Counted from the stretch's first letter, positions 16,140-25,458 are shown. The stretch: 38,703 nt of DNA from Methanoregula sp. (GCA_022711635.1 JAKLEQ010000005.1:1-38703), one strand, 5' to 3'. The notes: a model not told the origin generated them from the letters alone. Translations and numbers: made by a program.

Positions 16140-18209
16140 ATGATCGTGCCAGCCGGGAAGGACAACCGGGAACTGTATCTGAAGGGGGCCCTTCTCGTTC
16201 TCATTATCGCGATCCTTTTCACCGGGCTCTGTTCTCCCGCCGCAGCAGACCGGGACGTACGAGTCGCCCTCACCGATCTCAAGCCTACCCTGTACACGGA
16301 TGATACAGGAAAACCGGCGGGGTTTTTCGTCGACATCATCAACGATGTCGCTGCCCGGCAGGGCTGGAATGTCACCTGGGTCCGCGGATCGCTCGCCGAG
16401 AGCTGGGACCGCCTCAAGACCGGCGAGATCGACCTCCTGCCCGGTGTCGCCAGCACACCGGAGCGCCAGAGCCTCTATGATTTCAGCAACGAGTCGGCGC
16501 TCGCCGTCTGGTCGCAGGTGTACGCCCGCCCCGGGTCCGGCATCAGCACGATCCTTGACCTCGACGGTAAACGGGTGGCATCTGTTAAGGGGGCGCAGAG
16601 CGGGATCGGATTCCGGGATTATGCGCAAAAGTTCGGTGTCAACATCACGCTGATCGAAAAAGATACTCCGGCCGCCATGTTCTCTGCAACGGCGTCCGGG
16701 GAGGCGGATGCCCTGGTGGTGTACAACACGGCAGCCCAGGCGGATGCCCGGACGTACGGCCTTGCAGCGACGCCCGTAATGTTCAATCCCACCCAGTTCG
16801 GGTTTGCCGTGCCGAAAGGAAAGAACCACGACCTCATCGCACCTCTCGACCAGTACGTCGCCGAAGGGAAGGCAGACCCCTCCTCGACCTACAGCCGGGC
16901 GATGCAGACATGGTTCGGGGTCCAGGCAAACCCGGTCATCCCGTCATGGATTGCCTGGGGCCTTGCCGGGGCAGCGTGCGTTGCCCTCCTCTTTGTTGCG
17001 ATGAGTTTGATCCTCCGGCGGGAGGTCCGCAGGAAGACCACGGAACTGTCGCGCCGGAACGAAGAACTGCAGTCCGAGATTGCCCACCGGAAACGGGCGG
17101 AGGACGAGCTCGCCGATGAGATGTCCCGGCGCGAGGTCCTCATCGACCAGTCGCGGGACGGGATTGTCATCCTGGACCAGGAGGGGCAGGTCTACGATAC
17201 CAACCGGAAGTTTGCGGAGATGCTCGGGTACTCCCGCGAAGAGATGCAGCAGCTGCATGTCTGGGACTGGGATGTCCAATTCGACCGGGAACAGCTGCAG
17301 GAGATGATCCGCACCATCGATGCAGAGGGAGCGTTTTTCGCGTCCCGCCACCGCAGGAAGGACGGGAGCATCATAGACGTTGAGATCAGCACCAATGCCG
17401 CGGTATTCTCCCGCGAGAAGCTGATATTCTGTGTCACCCGGGATACCAGCGAACGGAAGAAGGCGGAAGAGCAGCTCAGGACCATGAATGCCAGCCTGCA
17501 GACAGAGGTAGCGAGCCGCATTCGGGCCGAGCAGGAACTGCGGAAGAGCGAGCAGGCTCTCCTCCAGGCACGGAAGAAACTGAACCTTCTGAACACCCTC
17601 ACGTTCCAGGACATCCAGAGCGGGATCTTCACCCTGGCAAGTTACCTCCAGATCGCCGAAACAGCCGGCTGCAGCGACGCGGCACGGGCAAGCCTGGAGA
17701 AAGGGGAGGCCGTCCTCCACTCCGTCGGAAAATCCCTGGACCTGGCGAAAAAGTACCAGGGCCTGGGCATGAACCCGCCCCGCTGGCAGAACGTCAATAT
17801 GGTGCTGCTCAATGCCCTCTCCCACATCGATTATTCCGGGATCACCCGGATCGGCTCCTTTGACACCCTCGAGATCTTCGCCGACCCCCTGCTCGAGGAC
17901 GCCTTCCGGACCATCATGGAATACCTCCTGGTGCTGGGAGGAGGGAAGACGGCGGTCAGGTTCGAATACCGGGAGGTGGATGACCGCATCATCCTTGTTA
18001 TCGAGGATACGGGCCCGGGTATTCCGGTGCCGGAGAAAGAAGGGATATTCACGAGGGAATCCGCGGGAACGGACCGGGCAAGCCTCTTCCTGGTGCGGGA
18101 GATCCTCTCGATTACGGGCATGACGATCCGGGAGACCGGCACCCCGGGTACGGGGACCCGGTTTGAGATTACGGTGCCAAAAGAGGAATACCGGTTCAGG
18201 GATAACTGA
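16140..18209 (+). CDS. Membrane sensor: solute-binding domain + PAS + degenerate histidine kinase core
   Basis: A 689-residue transmembrane sensor. A signal/anchor helix (about 13-37) precedes an outside solute-binding domain of the SBP_bac_3 type (about 38-262: VALTDLKPTLYTDD, GEIDLLPGVASTPER, GEADALVVYN), then a membrane helix (about 270-293), coiled coil, PAS domain (about 328-438) and a kinase-like core. The histidine of the usual TRHDI is Q490 (LTFQDI). The N box has lost its asparagine (MEYLLVLGG) and the G2 box reads RASLFLVREIL without the glycine, so this core is more decayed than its neighbour. Signalling by autophosphorylation is unlikely. ATG 16140 follows AGGAG with 7-nt spacing; ATG 16134 is too close. 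Confidence 0.9.
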   Translation: MIVPAGKDNRELYLKGALLVLIIAILFTGLCSPAAADRDVRVALTDLKPTLYTDDTGKPAGFFVDIINDVAARQGWNVTWVRGSLAESWDRLKTGEIDLLPGVASTPERQSLYDFSNESALAVWSQVYARPGSGISTILDLDGKRVASVKGAQSGIGFRDYAQKFGVNITLIEKDTPAAMFSATASGEADALVVYNTAAQADARTYGLAATPVMFNPTQFGFAVPKGKNHDLIAPLDQYVAEGKADPSSTYSRAMQTWFGVQANPVIPSWIAWGLAGAACVALLFVAMSLILRREVRRKTTELSRRNEELQSEIAHRKRAEDELADEMSRREVLIDQSRDGIVILDQEGQVYDTNRKFAEMLGYSREEMQQLHVWDWDVQFDREQLQEMIRTIDAEGAFFASRHRRKDGSIIDVEISTNAAVFSREKLIFCVTRDTSERKKAEEQLRTMNASLQTEVASRIRAEQELRKSEQALLQARKKLNLLNTLTFQDIQSGIFTLASYLQIAETAGCSDAARASLEKGEAVLHSVGKSLDLAKKYQGLGMNPPRWQNVNMVLLNALSHIDYSGITRIGSFDTLEIFADPLLEDAFRTIMEYLLVLGGGKTAVRFEYREVDDRIILVIEDTGPGIPVPEKEGIFTRESAGTDRASLFLVREILSITGMTIRETGTPGTGTRFEITVPKEEYRFRDN

Positions 18210-18355
18210 AAGACGATGCAGAAAAAGGGTGTTTTCTTCATCACGCCGGGAAGGATGTCATAATTCCCGGGAAAATGCCGAAAAACCCGGGGGATCATTT
18301 CAGTGATAGGTTTTTTGAAAAACACCTCCTTTTCCTGTGCCACCCCCGGACCTAG

Positions 18356-18368
18356 TATAAATAGATAT
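18356..18368 (+). promoter_or_regulatory. TATA-like element in AT-rich leader region
   Basis: TATAAATAGATAT is a good archaeal TATA box but lies about 120 bp before the lipoprotein ATG; it may drive a long leader, a small RNA, or be an upstream promoter. Confidence 0.35.
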
Positions 18369-18452
18369 GGAAAGTAATGACCATATATCAACTTTGTGAA
18401 ATGTATTTATGCAATACCAGTATTTTGCGACAAAGTCCCGGTGAAAACAGCA

Positions 18453-18462
18453 ACCTTTATGC
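18453..18462 (+). promoter_or_regulatory. Proximal TATA box of the lipoprotein gene
   Basis: ACCTTTATGC is centred about 30 nt before the ATG at 18487, giving a very short leader; no Shine-Dalgarno is seen. Confidence 0.4.
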
Positions 18463-18486
18463 AGGGTCTGGCATGATACCAACACT

Positions 18487-19020
18487 ATGCAGTTACGATC
18501 CCTTCTTCCCCTGACCATGTTGTTCATCGCCTGCCTCCTCCTGCCGGGCTGTACCGGCACGGGCGGGGGCCAGCAGACCACGGTCCCCACGACCACCCTT
18601 GCGCCGGTCACCTCTGAGCCCACGACCCTTCCGGCAACGACGGCGACAACCGAACCGGTGCCGGTTACAACACTGACGCCCACGCCGACCGTGGACCCGG
18701 ATGCCGCGTTCAACGCAGCGGCAGAACGCTGTTTCAACGAGACGCCGGAGGTCGGCAACCTGACGACCGAGGTCGCCCTGACGGTGTGTTTCCAGAAGAC
18801 CCCGCGGCCCTCCAGCGTCTGCGCCCGGGCATACCGGGAGAACCTCCTGAAGTATGCAGAAGATGATACGACGACGGCAGGGTTCAACCGGATCAACCAC
18901 AACGTCCAGCTGCTCCGGAAGATGTACTACGACGGGCTGCGCTACGACGCAACCGTGCTTGGCTGGGTCTCCTGCGAGGGCGGGTTCGTTGTCGGGACGT
19001 ACGAGATGAAACACGGGTAA
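18487..19020 (+). CDS. Small lipoprotein of unknown function
   Basis: A 177-residue exported lipoprotein. The signal peptide MQLRSLLPLT to LLLPGC has a clear lipobox with C22. A Thr/Pro/Val-rich linker (about 30-70) tethers a small domain (about 75-177) with three cysteines (C79, C99 in VCFQKTP and C160 in WVSCEGG; an additional C in SSVCARAY), which could form disulfides outside the cell. I do not recognise the domain. The linker style matches the other two lipoproteins in the window. It follows the sensor gene on the same strand with a 277-bp gap and has its own TATA boxes; a T8 tract follows the stop. Confidence 0.8.
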   Translation: MQLRSLLPLTMLFIACLLLPGCTGTGGGQQTTVPTTTLAPVTSEPTTLPATTATTEPVPVTTLTPTPTVDPDAAFNAAAERCFNETPEVGNLTTEVALTVCFQKTPRPSSVCARAYRENLLKYAEDDTTTAGFNRINHNVQLLRKMYYDGLRYDATVLGWVSCEGGFVVGTYEMKHG

Positions 19021-19027
19021 GACGATC

Positions 19028-19035
19028 TTTTTTTT
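19028..19035 (+). terminator. Poly-T terminator after the lipoprotein gene
   Basis: Eight T residues begin eight bases after the stop codon. Confidence 0.55.
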
Positions 19036-19109
19036 CACCGGGTATCGGTTTCCCCCCCGGATGGACGTCCCGCATATTCATTGGGAGTCGGAAAACGGTC
19101 CGGGAAACC

Positions 19110-19245
19110 CGAGAGTTTTCCGGATTCTTCCCAGCATTCCCGGTTCTTCCAAGGTTTTTCCGGGATACTTCCGGATTCCTCTGGTCATCCCCGGTTTTAC
19201 CGGTATTTCCGGCTGCCGGACATTCCCGGTTTTTCCCGGCGATCT
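19110..19245. repeat. Degenerate short repeat of TTCCGG/ATTCCCGGTT type
   Basis: Variants of CATTCCCGGTTTT, TTTTCCGGGATA and CTTCCGGATTC follow one another with irregular spacing of about 12-25 bp, giving a strand-biased, pyrimidine-rich block. Confidence 0.5.
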
Positions 19246-19570
19246 GCAGAGCGCATCCCCGCGACGGAAAAAAACCCGCCGCGATCGCCGGAACGATCGC
19301 ACCGGAAACCCTGAGAGAAACACTTTGTACGATCGGGTTCAACGCACCAGCACAGAAAAAAGAGACAGGGCACGGGCACGTTCCCAGACACCCGGACGAG
19401 GTTACAAAGGGCCTGTACCCGGGCAGGGAGTGGAGAGTATCGCCCGCCTGCTGATCGGGCTTTCGGGGGCGCTGAACCCGCTGCTTCCCGCATCCGGGTG
19501 ACTCCCCGTTCCCGGAGATCGCCGGCCCGGGACGGGCCCGGATCCGGAGACGGTATCCTGCCGGTATCGT

Positions 19571-19579
19571 CTTTTAAAA
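19571..19579 (+). promoter_or_regulatory. TATA box of kup
   Basis: CTTTTAAAA lies about 75 bp before the kup ATG and predicts a leader of about 50 nt. Confidence 0.45.
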
Positions 19580-19648
19580 AAAACCGGAAGAGATGAGATC
19601 GCTTCGAATCGACGCAGAAGGTGCATCTGAGTTCAGGGAGTCTTAACC

Positions 19649-21466
19649 ATGGCAGGTACCGCTCATTCCCCGCAGGCCGTCATCAGGTCCCTCGGGATTG
19701 TTTTCGGCGACATCGGCACCAGCCCGATCTACACGATCGGTGCGATCCTCCTCTTCATCCTGCCGGCTGCCGGCAATATCCTCGGGGTCCTCTCCCTCAT
19801 CGTCTGGTCGCTCGCCATCGTGATCACCGTGCAGTACGCGTACCTCGCCATGTCGCTCGGGAGCCGGGGGGAGGGAGGGACGATCGTGTTAAAAGAGCTC
19901 CTGGCTCCCCGGCTGAAGAGCCCGTGGGCGGTCACGTTTGTCTCCGGTCTCACCATCATCGGGGTTGCCCTGTTCATCGGCGACGGCGTGATCACCCCGG
20001 CGATCAGCATCCTGTCTGCGGTCGAAGGCATCCGGTTCATCCCGGGATTTCACGGGATCTGGGGCGGGTGGATCCTGGCAACGGGCATCTGCATCGCCAT
20101 TGCCCTGTTTGCCATCCAGAGGAAAGGGACCGGGCGGATCGCATGGGCATTCGGGCCGGTGATGCTGGTCTGGTTCGTCTCCCTTGCGGTCACCGGGCTT
20201 GTCTCGATCGCTTCCGCGCCGCAGGTGCTCCTTGCCTTAAGCCCCACCTACGCCCTCGGGTTTCTCCTGGAGAACGGGGTTGCGTCCTTCATCGTCCTCT
20301 CGGCTGTCCTCCTCTGCGTCACGGGCGGAGAGGCGCTCTACGCCGACATGGGACACCTCGGGAGGGAGCCGATCGTCAGGGCCTGGTACTGCATCTTCCC
20401 GGCACTCGTGCTCTGCTACCTCGGCCAGGGGGCATATGTCCTCAACAACCCAGAGGTCCGTTCCGCGGTCCTCTTCTCCATGGTGCAGGGACAGGCTCCC
20501 TTCCTCTACGTCCCGTTCCTTTTGCTCAGTATCGGTGCGACCGTGATCGCGTCGCAGGCGATGATCTCGGGCATGTTCTCGATCGTCTACCAGGGCATGA
20601 TGATCCGGATCATCCCGAAGATGAAGGTCGAGTTCACGTCGCCGGAACTCCGGTCCCAGATCTATATCGAGGCCGTCAACTGGATGCTGCTTTTATCCGT
20701 CGTCATCGTGATGCTGGAGTTCGAGACCTCCGAGAACCTCGCATCCGCCTACGGCCTTGCCGTCGCGGGCACCATGACAATTTCCGCGGTCCTGATTGCG
20801 ATGATCTCGGCGCTGCAGAAGGACGCGGTCAAGACCGCACTCTCCGGCGCCCTGATCGTTGTCGATGCAATCTTTTTGCTCTCGGCATTCACCAAGATCC
20901 CCCATGGCGCGTACTGGTCATTCCTCATCGCCGCGGTTCCGCTCGTCATCATCGTAACCTTCATCCGGGGGCAGGACCAGCTCCACCGGATGATGCGGCC
21001 AAAGAGCCTGGAGGAGTTCCTCGCGGAATACCGGCAGAAGTACGGGGAGCTCCCCCGGGTCCGCGGGACGGCGCTCTTCTTTACCGCAGACAAGAACAGC
21101 ATCTCCCCCTACATCTCCCGGGTGATGAACGACGACGGGATCCTGTACGAGGACAATATCCTCGTCTCCATCAGGATCACCGACAAGCCGTTCGGGATCC
21201 AGACGAATTACGACCGCAACCTTGCGCCGGGACTCCATGCCTTCACCATCATCGCGGGCTACATGGAGTTCGTGGACGTCATCGGGCTCCTCCACGACGA
21301 CAACATCCACGAGAAGACGATCTTTTACGGGGTGGAGAACATCGTCAGCGACAAATTCTTCTGGAAGATCTACGCGATCATCAAGAAAGTTTCCCCGGCG
21401 TTCGTGCAGTTCTACGAGCTGCCGGCCGACAAGGTCCATGGCGTGGTGACCCGGGTCGTGATGTGA
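19649..21466 (+). CDS. kup: Kup-family potassium uptake permease
   Basis: A 605-residue KUP/HAK/KT transporter that brings K+ into the cell, probably with protons. The family hallmark GDIGTSPIYT is at residues 20-29, followed by EGGTIVLKELL, IGDGVITPAISILSAVEG, GGEALYADMGHLG and SQAMISGMFSIVYQG. About twelve hydrophobic helices fill residues 10-440; the last 150 residues are a soluble C-terminal domain as usual in the family. Length is normal for Kup. In methanogens K+ is the main intracellular cation, and the CPA2 antiporter and the KamA-type enzyme further along fit an osmotic theme, though they are not in one operon. Confidence 0.97.
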   Translation: MAGTAHSPQAVIRSLGIVFGDIGTSPIYTIGAILLFILPAAGNILGVLSLIVWSLAIVITVQYAYLAMSLGSRGEGGTIVLKELLAPRLKSPWAVTFVSGLTIIGVALFIGDGVITPAISILSAVEGIRFIPGFHGIWGGWILATGICIAIALFAIQRKGTGRIAWAFGPVMLVWFVSLAVTGLVSIASAPQVLLALSPTYALGFLLENGVASFIVLSAVLLCVTGGEALYADMGHLGREPIVRAWYCIFPALVLCYLGQGAYVLNNPEVRSAVLFSMVQGQAPFLYVPFLLLSIGATVIASQAMISGMFSIVYQGMMIRIIPKMKVEFTSPELRSQIYIEAVNWMLLLSVVIVMLEFETSENLASAYGLAVAGTMTISAVLIAMISALQKDAVKTALSGALIVVDAIFLLSAFTKIPHGAYWSFLIAAVPLVIIVTFIRGQDQLHRMMRPKSLEEFLAEYRQKYGELPRVRGTALFFTADKNSISPYISRVMNDDGILYEDNILVSIRITDKPFGIQTNYDRNLAPGLHAFTIIAGYMEFVDVIGLLHDDNIHEKTIFYGVENIVSDKFFWKIYAIIKKVSPAFVQFYELPADKVHGVVTRVVM

Positions 21467-21825
21467 ACCCTCTCCCAAAAATGACCGGCAGGGAACCGGG
21501 ATCCAGGTCCGCCCGGGGAGGAGACCGGGTGAATCCCATCAGTTGCGAAAACCGTTCTTTTTCCGTACCGAAGAAACGGCACTCCGAATGAAAAATCCTT
21601 TATGAGGGAGTTGCATAGCCGGTTCCCATGCCTGAACCGCGACGTTTATTCCGAAGTATTCCGGCCATGATCCCCGACTCCTGTTTTCCCAGCATGATGG
21701 AGGATCCTGGCAGAGATCAGGGAATGTACCGGCCAGGAAAAAACGGGAGACGGAACGGAAATTGCATCCGGGGATCGGCTGCCCGGCCCAGGAGGCACAA
21801 ACCGCGAACCGGCAGGACGGGAAGA
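21467..21825. other. 359-bp gap between convergent kup and SpoIIAA-like genes
   Basis: No gene is recognised. A weak hairpin (CCGTT...AACGG around 21551-21578) may help to end kup transcription. CCTTTATGAGG near 21597 resembles a TATA box, but no real frame follows it. Confidence 0.4.
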
Positions 21826-22191
21826 TCACACCTTTTCGAGCCAGTCCCATGCCTCTTCCATCCGGCCGGTACGGAAAAACCTGACCGGGACGCGGGTGAA
21901 GATGCTGAAGATCTTCACAGCCCAGGTCATCCACTCGTCCCACGAATCGTCTGCGACAACTGCCATCCGTTCGATCTTCGAAAAGAGCGGCCAGTTATGG
22001 AACTCCTCCCACATACCCCCCTTTTTCCATCCGCCGAAATATTCGACACGGAGGAGCAGCCGGATCGTCTTGTAATCTTCAAGAGCCCTCTCAAGTTCGG
22101 GGATAAGGTTCGCAGTGTAATCCTCTTCGCTGAGTTTTCCACTTAAGCCAAACGCGAGGATATTCCCCCGGGATGCAAGTTTCTGTATCAT
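21826..22191 (-). CDS. SpoIIAA-like (STAS/SEC14-type) protein
   Basis: A 121-residue protein with the features of the SpoIIAA-like family: FGLSGKLSEEDYTANLIPELERALE, a strand LLLRVEYFGGW, then SKIERMAVVADDSWDEWMTW and a C-terminal VRFFRTGRMEEAWDWL. These small proteins are found beside membrane and stress genes in bacteria and archaea and are thought to bind lipophilic ligands or act as anti-sigma-like modules; no role is proven. The ATG at 22191 is preceded by GAGGG with 7-nt spacing, better than the GTG at 22209. It stands 284 bp downstream of the thermosome gene on the same strand. Confidence 0.85.
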   Translation of the reverse strand: MIQKLASRGNILAFGLSGKLSEEDYTANLIPELERALEDYKTIRLLLRVEYFGGWKKGGMWEEFHNWPLFSKIERMAVVADDSWDEWMTWAVKIFSIFTRVPVRFFRTGRMEEAWDWLEKV

Positions 22192-22475
22192 GGGTGGTCC
22201 CTCTTCCACGAAGGTAATAATGGTATCTTTCCGGCCACCGGTACCTGATGTTCCGGCACAGCGTATGGACCGGAATTCGGCAGCATTGCACCCATCTCTC
22301 CGTCCGTTTGAAGCGGAAGGCCAGATTCACGGAACGCCCGGTGGAGGTAAAGGAGATCGCGATCGCAAACCGCTACCCTCTCGGTCATGCTCACCCGGCC
22401 GCCGGCAAAAATGACGCCGTGACGGGAGGCATCCCCCCTGCCGGGCTCCCTGCGCAACGCCCGGCGCTCACAGGG

Positions 22476-24122
22476 TCAGTATTCGCCCATGCCGGGGGGC
22501 ATTCCGCCCATCCCCCCCATGCCACCGGGGGGCACGGCCGGGCCCGGTGCCTTCGAGGAGGCAATCATGTCGTCGATTCGCAGGATCATAACGGCTGCCT
22601 CCGTCGCGCTGGCAACCGCCTGTTTCTTGACCCGGAGCGGTTCGAGGACCCCGGCCGTCGGCATGTCAGCGGGTTTTCCGGTCCTGACGTCAAGCCCTGC
22701 ATTGGCCTCTCCCCGCTCGTGGGCAGCCTTGAGGGCGACAACCGCATCGATGGGGTCGAGGCCCGAGTTCTCCGCGATGGTCCGGGGGATGACCGTAAAG
22801 GCCGCGGCGAATGCCTCGATCACCGGCTGCCGGCGGCCTCCCTGCGTCAGGGCATAGTCGCGCAGCCGGAGGGCGATCTCCACCTCGGGGGCCCCGCCGC
22901 CCGCGACCATCCTGCCGTCCTCGAGCACGTCTTTGATGACCATGAGCCCGTCATGGACCGACCGTTCGAGCTCGTCGATCACATGCTGGGACCCGCCCCG
23001 GATGAGGATCGTGACAGCCCGGGGGTTCCTGCAGCCGGAGACGGCGATCATCTCTTCGCCGGCAACCTTCTTCTCGGCAACAAGGCCGGCGCCCCCGATA
23101 TCCCCGGCTGCGATGGCTTCGGGGCTGCTGACAACCGTTGCGCCGGTCGCCCGGGCAAGGTTCTCCATATCGCTCTTCTTCACCCGGCGCACGGCAAGGA
23201 TTCCGGCTTTCGCCAGGTACTGGGCCACGGTATCGTCGATCCCCTTCTGGCAGAAGAGGACGGTTGCCCCGGATGCTATGACCGTGTCCGCCATGGCGCG
23301 GACCATGTGCGCTTCCTTGTCGAGGAACGCCTGCGCCTGCTGTGTGCCGGTGATCGTGATCTTTGCATTCACCTCCGTCTTCCGGAACTCGAGGGCCGCG
23401 TTTAAGAGAAGGACCTTTGCGTCCTTTACAACCCTGGGCATCGAGGGGTGCAGCCGCTCCTTGTCAACGACGACCCCGTCGACCATGACGGAGTCCTCCA
23501 CCGCGCCCCCGGCCTTTTTGACAACCGTGATATGTCCGATGTCAACCTTCCCGTCCGGGTCAGCGACCATGGCCGCCGCTTTGACCATGAACCCGCAGAA
23601 CGTCTCCTTGGCCGGTTCCGACAGACGGCTCGTAAACGCGGTCCCTGCGATCTTCCGGAGCACGTCCTCGTCGCCGGGCCGGGCGCGAAGGGCGATAGCA
23701 GCAAGGACCTCCTGCGCCTGCCCTGCCGCCTGCCGGTACCCTTCGGCGATGACCGTCGGGTGGATCTTCTTTGCGATCAGCCCTTCAGCCGCCTTTAACA
23801 GTTCCCCGGCGAGCACGACTGCCGTCGTCGTCCCGTCCCCGGTTTCGTCGTCCTGGGTCTTTGCCACCTCGACGATCATCTTTGCGGCCGGGTGCTCGAT
23901 GTCCAGCTCTTTGAGGATCGTCGCGCCATCGTTGGTGATAACGACATCCCCGAGGCTGTCAACGAGCATCTTGTCCATCCCGTGCGGTCCCAGCGTTGAG
24001 CGGACGGCGCCGGCGATCGCCTTTGCCGCTGCAAAATTCGATGACCGCGCCTCCTCGTCCCTGCTCCGTTTCGCCCCTTCCCGCAGGATCAGGACCGGCT
24101 GTCCTCCCAGTTGCTGTGCCAT
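22476..24122 (-). CDS. Thermosome subunit (group II chaperonin)
   Basis: A 548-residue subunit of the archaeal chaperonin, the two-ring ATP-driven folding chamber of the cytoplasm. The nucleotide motifs are intact: LGPHGMDKM (44-52), NDGATIL (64-70), GDGTTT (95-100) and GGGAPEVEIALRL in the second equatorial half. The apical part carries VVDKERLHPSMP. It ends in the Gly/Met-rich tail GGMGGMGGMPPGMGEY typical of thermosomes. The start at 24122 follows AAGGGG. Archaeal genomes usually have one to five such subunits; whether this is the main or a secondary one cannot be told here. It is divergent from the DUF389 gene. Confidence 0.97.
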   Translation of the reverse strand: MAQQLGGQPVLILREGAKRSRDEEARSSNFAAAKAIAGAVRSTLGPHGMDKMLVDSLGDVVITNDGATILKELDIEHPAAKMIVEVAKTQDDETGDGTTTAVVLAGELLKAAEGLIAKKIHPTVIAEGYRQAAGQAQEVLAAIALRARPGDEDVLRKIAGTAFTSRLSEPAKETFCGFMVKAAAMVADPDGKVDIGHITVVKKAGGAVEDSVMVDGVVVDKERLHPSMPRVVKDAKVLLLNAALEFRKTEVNAKITITGTQQAQAFLDKEAHMVRAMADTVIASGATVLFCQKGIDDTVAQYLAKAGILAVRRVKKSDMENLARATGATVVSSPEAIAAGDIGGAGLVAEKKVAGEEMIAVSGCRNPRAVTILIRGGSQHVIDELERSVHDGLMVIKDVLEDGRMVAGGGAPEVEIALRLRDYALTQGGRRQPVIEAFAAAFTVIPRTIAENSGLDPIDAVVALKAAHERGEANAGLDVRTGKPADMPTAGVLEPLRVKKQAVASATEAAVMILRIDDMIASSKAPGPAVPPGGMGGMGGMPPGMGEY

Positions 24123-24297
24123 CTGACGCCCCTTTTCTTTTGGAGATATGGGTGCAATCGGCAGCAGGGATAATAAAAGTAGGTGCCGGTGCACCGGGCG
24201 GGAACGGGGGCCCGGATCGGCCGGATGCAACGGAAGACCGCGATCGGGTCCTTCCGGGGGAGTGGATGGCCGAAATACCCGGCTCGCAGGATCAACA

Positions 24298-24305
24298 GTT
24301 TTATC
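24298..24305 (+). promoter_or_regulatory. TATA box of the DUF389 gene
   Basis: GTTTTATC lies about 45 nt before the ATG at 24346, giving a leader of about 20 nt with GGAG 8-9 nt before the start. Confidence 0.4.
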
Positions 24306-24345
24306 ACGCTCATCTCCATACCTCCCCGGGACCGGAGCTGACCGG

Positions 24346-25386
24346 ATGAAAAAAGTCGTGATCGAGGTACCGAAAGAGAGGGCTGAGACGATCCGGTCGA
24401 AATTTCCGGACGCGATCTATTCCGCAACCGAAGGGGAGCGGTCGGCCCGGTTCGTCCTCTACGTGCCGGACGAGATGCTCGACGATCTCATCCACCAGAC
24501 CAATGGGTCCATCCGTGAGCATACCAGCTCCCGGCCGTTCTGGACGGGGATCATCACGGGATACGACGAGATTGTCAAAGAGGACGACCGGATCACGCTC
24601 ATCGAGGTCTCGACGCCGGATTTCGTCATCTCCCCGTTCGTCGACCGGCTGAAGGAACGCTACGGGCTCATGGAGAAGAAGCCGGAGCGTCCCCCCATCG
24701 AGAAGATCGTTGCCGAGACCCAGGCATACACGGAGCTCGACCGGGACAGGTTCATCCTCGCTGCGATCGCCGGCATCGTGGCACTGATCGGGCTGTTCCT
24801 CAACAATGTCGGGATCATCATCGGGGCGATGCTCCTTTCGCCGCTGCTGGGGCCGATCTATGCCCTCGCGGTCACGGTCGCGATTGGCGATCTCAGAACG
24901 ACGCTGCGCTGCGTCGGGATCGTCGGGCTGATGGTCGCCATGCTGGTCATGATCGCCGCGGCTGCCTCATTTGCCCTGTCCTTTGTCACCGACCTGCCCC
25001 TGACGACGGAGATCCTCGCCCGGATGGACGCGAACGCCGTCTACCTCTTCATGGCGGTCCTCCTGGGATTTGCGACCATCATCGCCCTCTCCGAAGGCAT
25101 CCCGGAAGGCATCGCGGGGGTCGCGATCGCCGCCGCGCTCCTCCCGCCCGCGGTGGTGACCGGAATAGCGGTCGTTCTTTTCCCCGAAGGGGCGATCAGG
25201 GCCCTCATCCTCACGCTCCAGAACGTTGTCGGCCTTGTTGCGGGGAGCATCATCGGGGTTGTCTTCCTCCACATCGGGCCGCGGGATCTCTTTGCCCAGG
25301 TCCAGTCACGGCAGGTCATCATCCGTGTCGCATGGTTCCTCGCGGTGATCATCGTGTTTCTCTTCCTTGTGTCGTTTCTTGTCTAG
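24346..25386 (+). CDS. DUF389 membrane protein
   Basis: A 346-residue integral membrane protein of the DUF389 (TIGR00341) family. The soluble N-terminal part (1-130) is a duplicated ferredoxin-like region starting MKKVVIEVPKERAE. From about residue 137 follow six or so hydrophobic helices with the family signature NNVGIIIGAMLLSPLLGPI and the helix pair EGIAGVAIAAALLPPAVVTG. Its transport substrate is not known; the repeated membrane unit suggests a channel or carrier. ATG 24346 has GGAG in place. It is divergent from the thermosome gene, with about 220 bp between starts, and converges with the Cys-cluster gene. Confidence 0.93.
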   Translation: MKKVVIEVPKERAETIRSKFPDAIYSATEGERSARFVLYVPDEMLDDLIHQTNGSIREHTSSRPFWTGIITGYDEIVKEDDRITLIEVSTPDFVISPFVDRLKERYGLMEKKPERPPIEKIVAETQAYTELDRDRFILAAIAGIVALIGLFLNNVGIIIGAMLLSPLLGPIYALAVTVAIGDLRTTLRCVGIVGLMVAMLVMIAAAASFALSFVTDLPLTTEILARMDANAVYLFMAVLLGFATIIALSEGIPEGIAGVAIAAALLPPAVVTGIAVVLFPEGAIRALILTLQNVVGLVAGSIIGVVFLHIGPRDLFAQVQSRQVIIRVAWFLAVIIVFLFLVSFLV

Positions 25387-25458
25387 CGTCGTTTCAAATC
25401 AAGGGAGTTCCACGGGATCGGGCAGGGTTCACGATCGCCGAAGAGATCCCGGGTTCGT

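Larger units (their letters stand above)
19021..19648. other. 628-bp gap before kup
   Basis: No gene with recognisable domains is seen. It contains a pyrimidine-rich degenerate repeat (19110-19245) and, near the right end, CTTTTAAAA (19571-19579), a likely TATA box of kup. Open frames here are rich in Arg, Pro and Gly and look random. Confidence 0.45.

Noticed and set aside
18366-18398. Ten-codon peptide (MESNDHISTL) after the distal TATA box at 18356
   Set aside because: The ATG overlaps the TATA box itself, so it would not be in the transcript.
19621-21591. 656-codon frame overlapping kup
   Set aside because: It is the other plus-strand reading of kup; its Arg/Pro/His-rich text lacks any domain, while kup matches its family throughout.
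22188-22457. 89-codon minus-strand frame between the thermosome and SpoIIAA-like genes
   Set aside because: No domain, irregular composition and its end overlaps the promoter and start of the SpoIIAA-like gene; probably non-coding.
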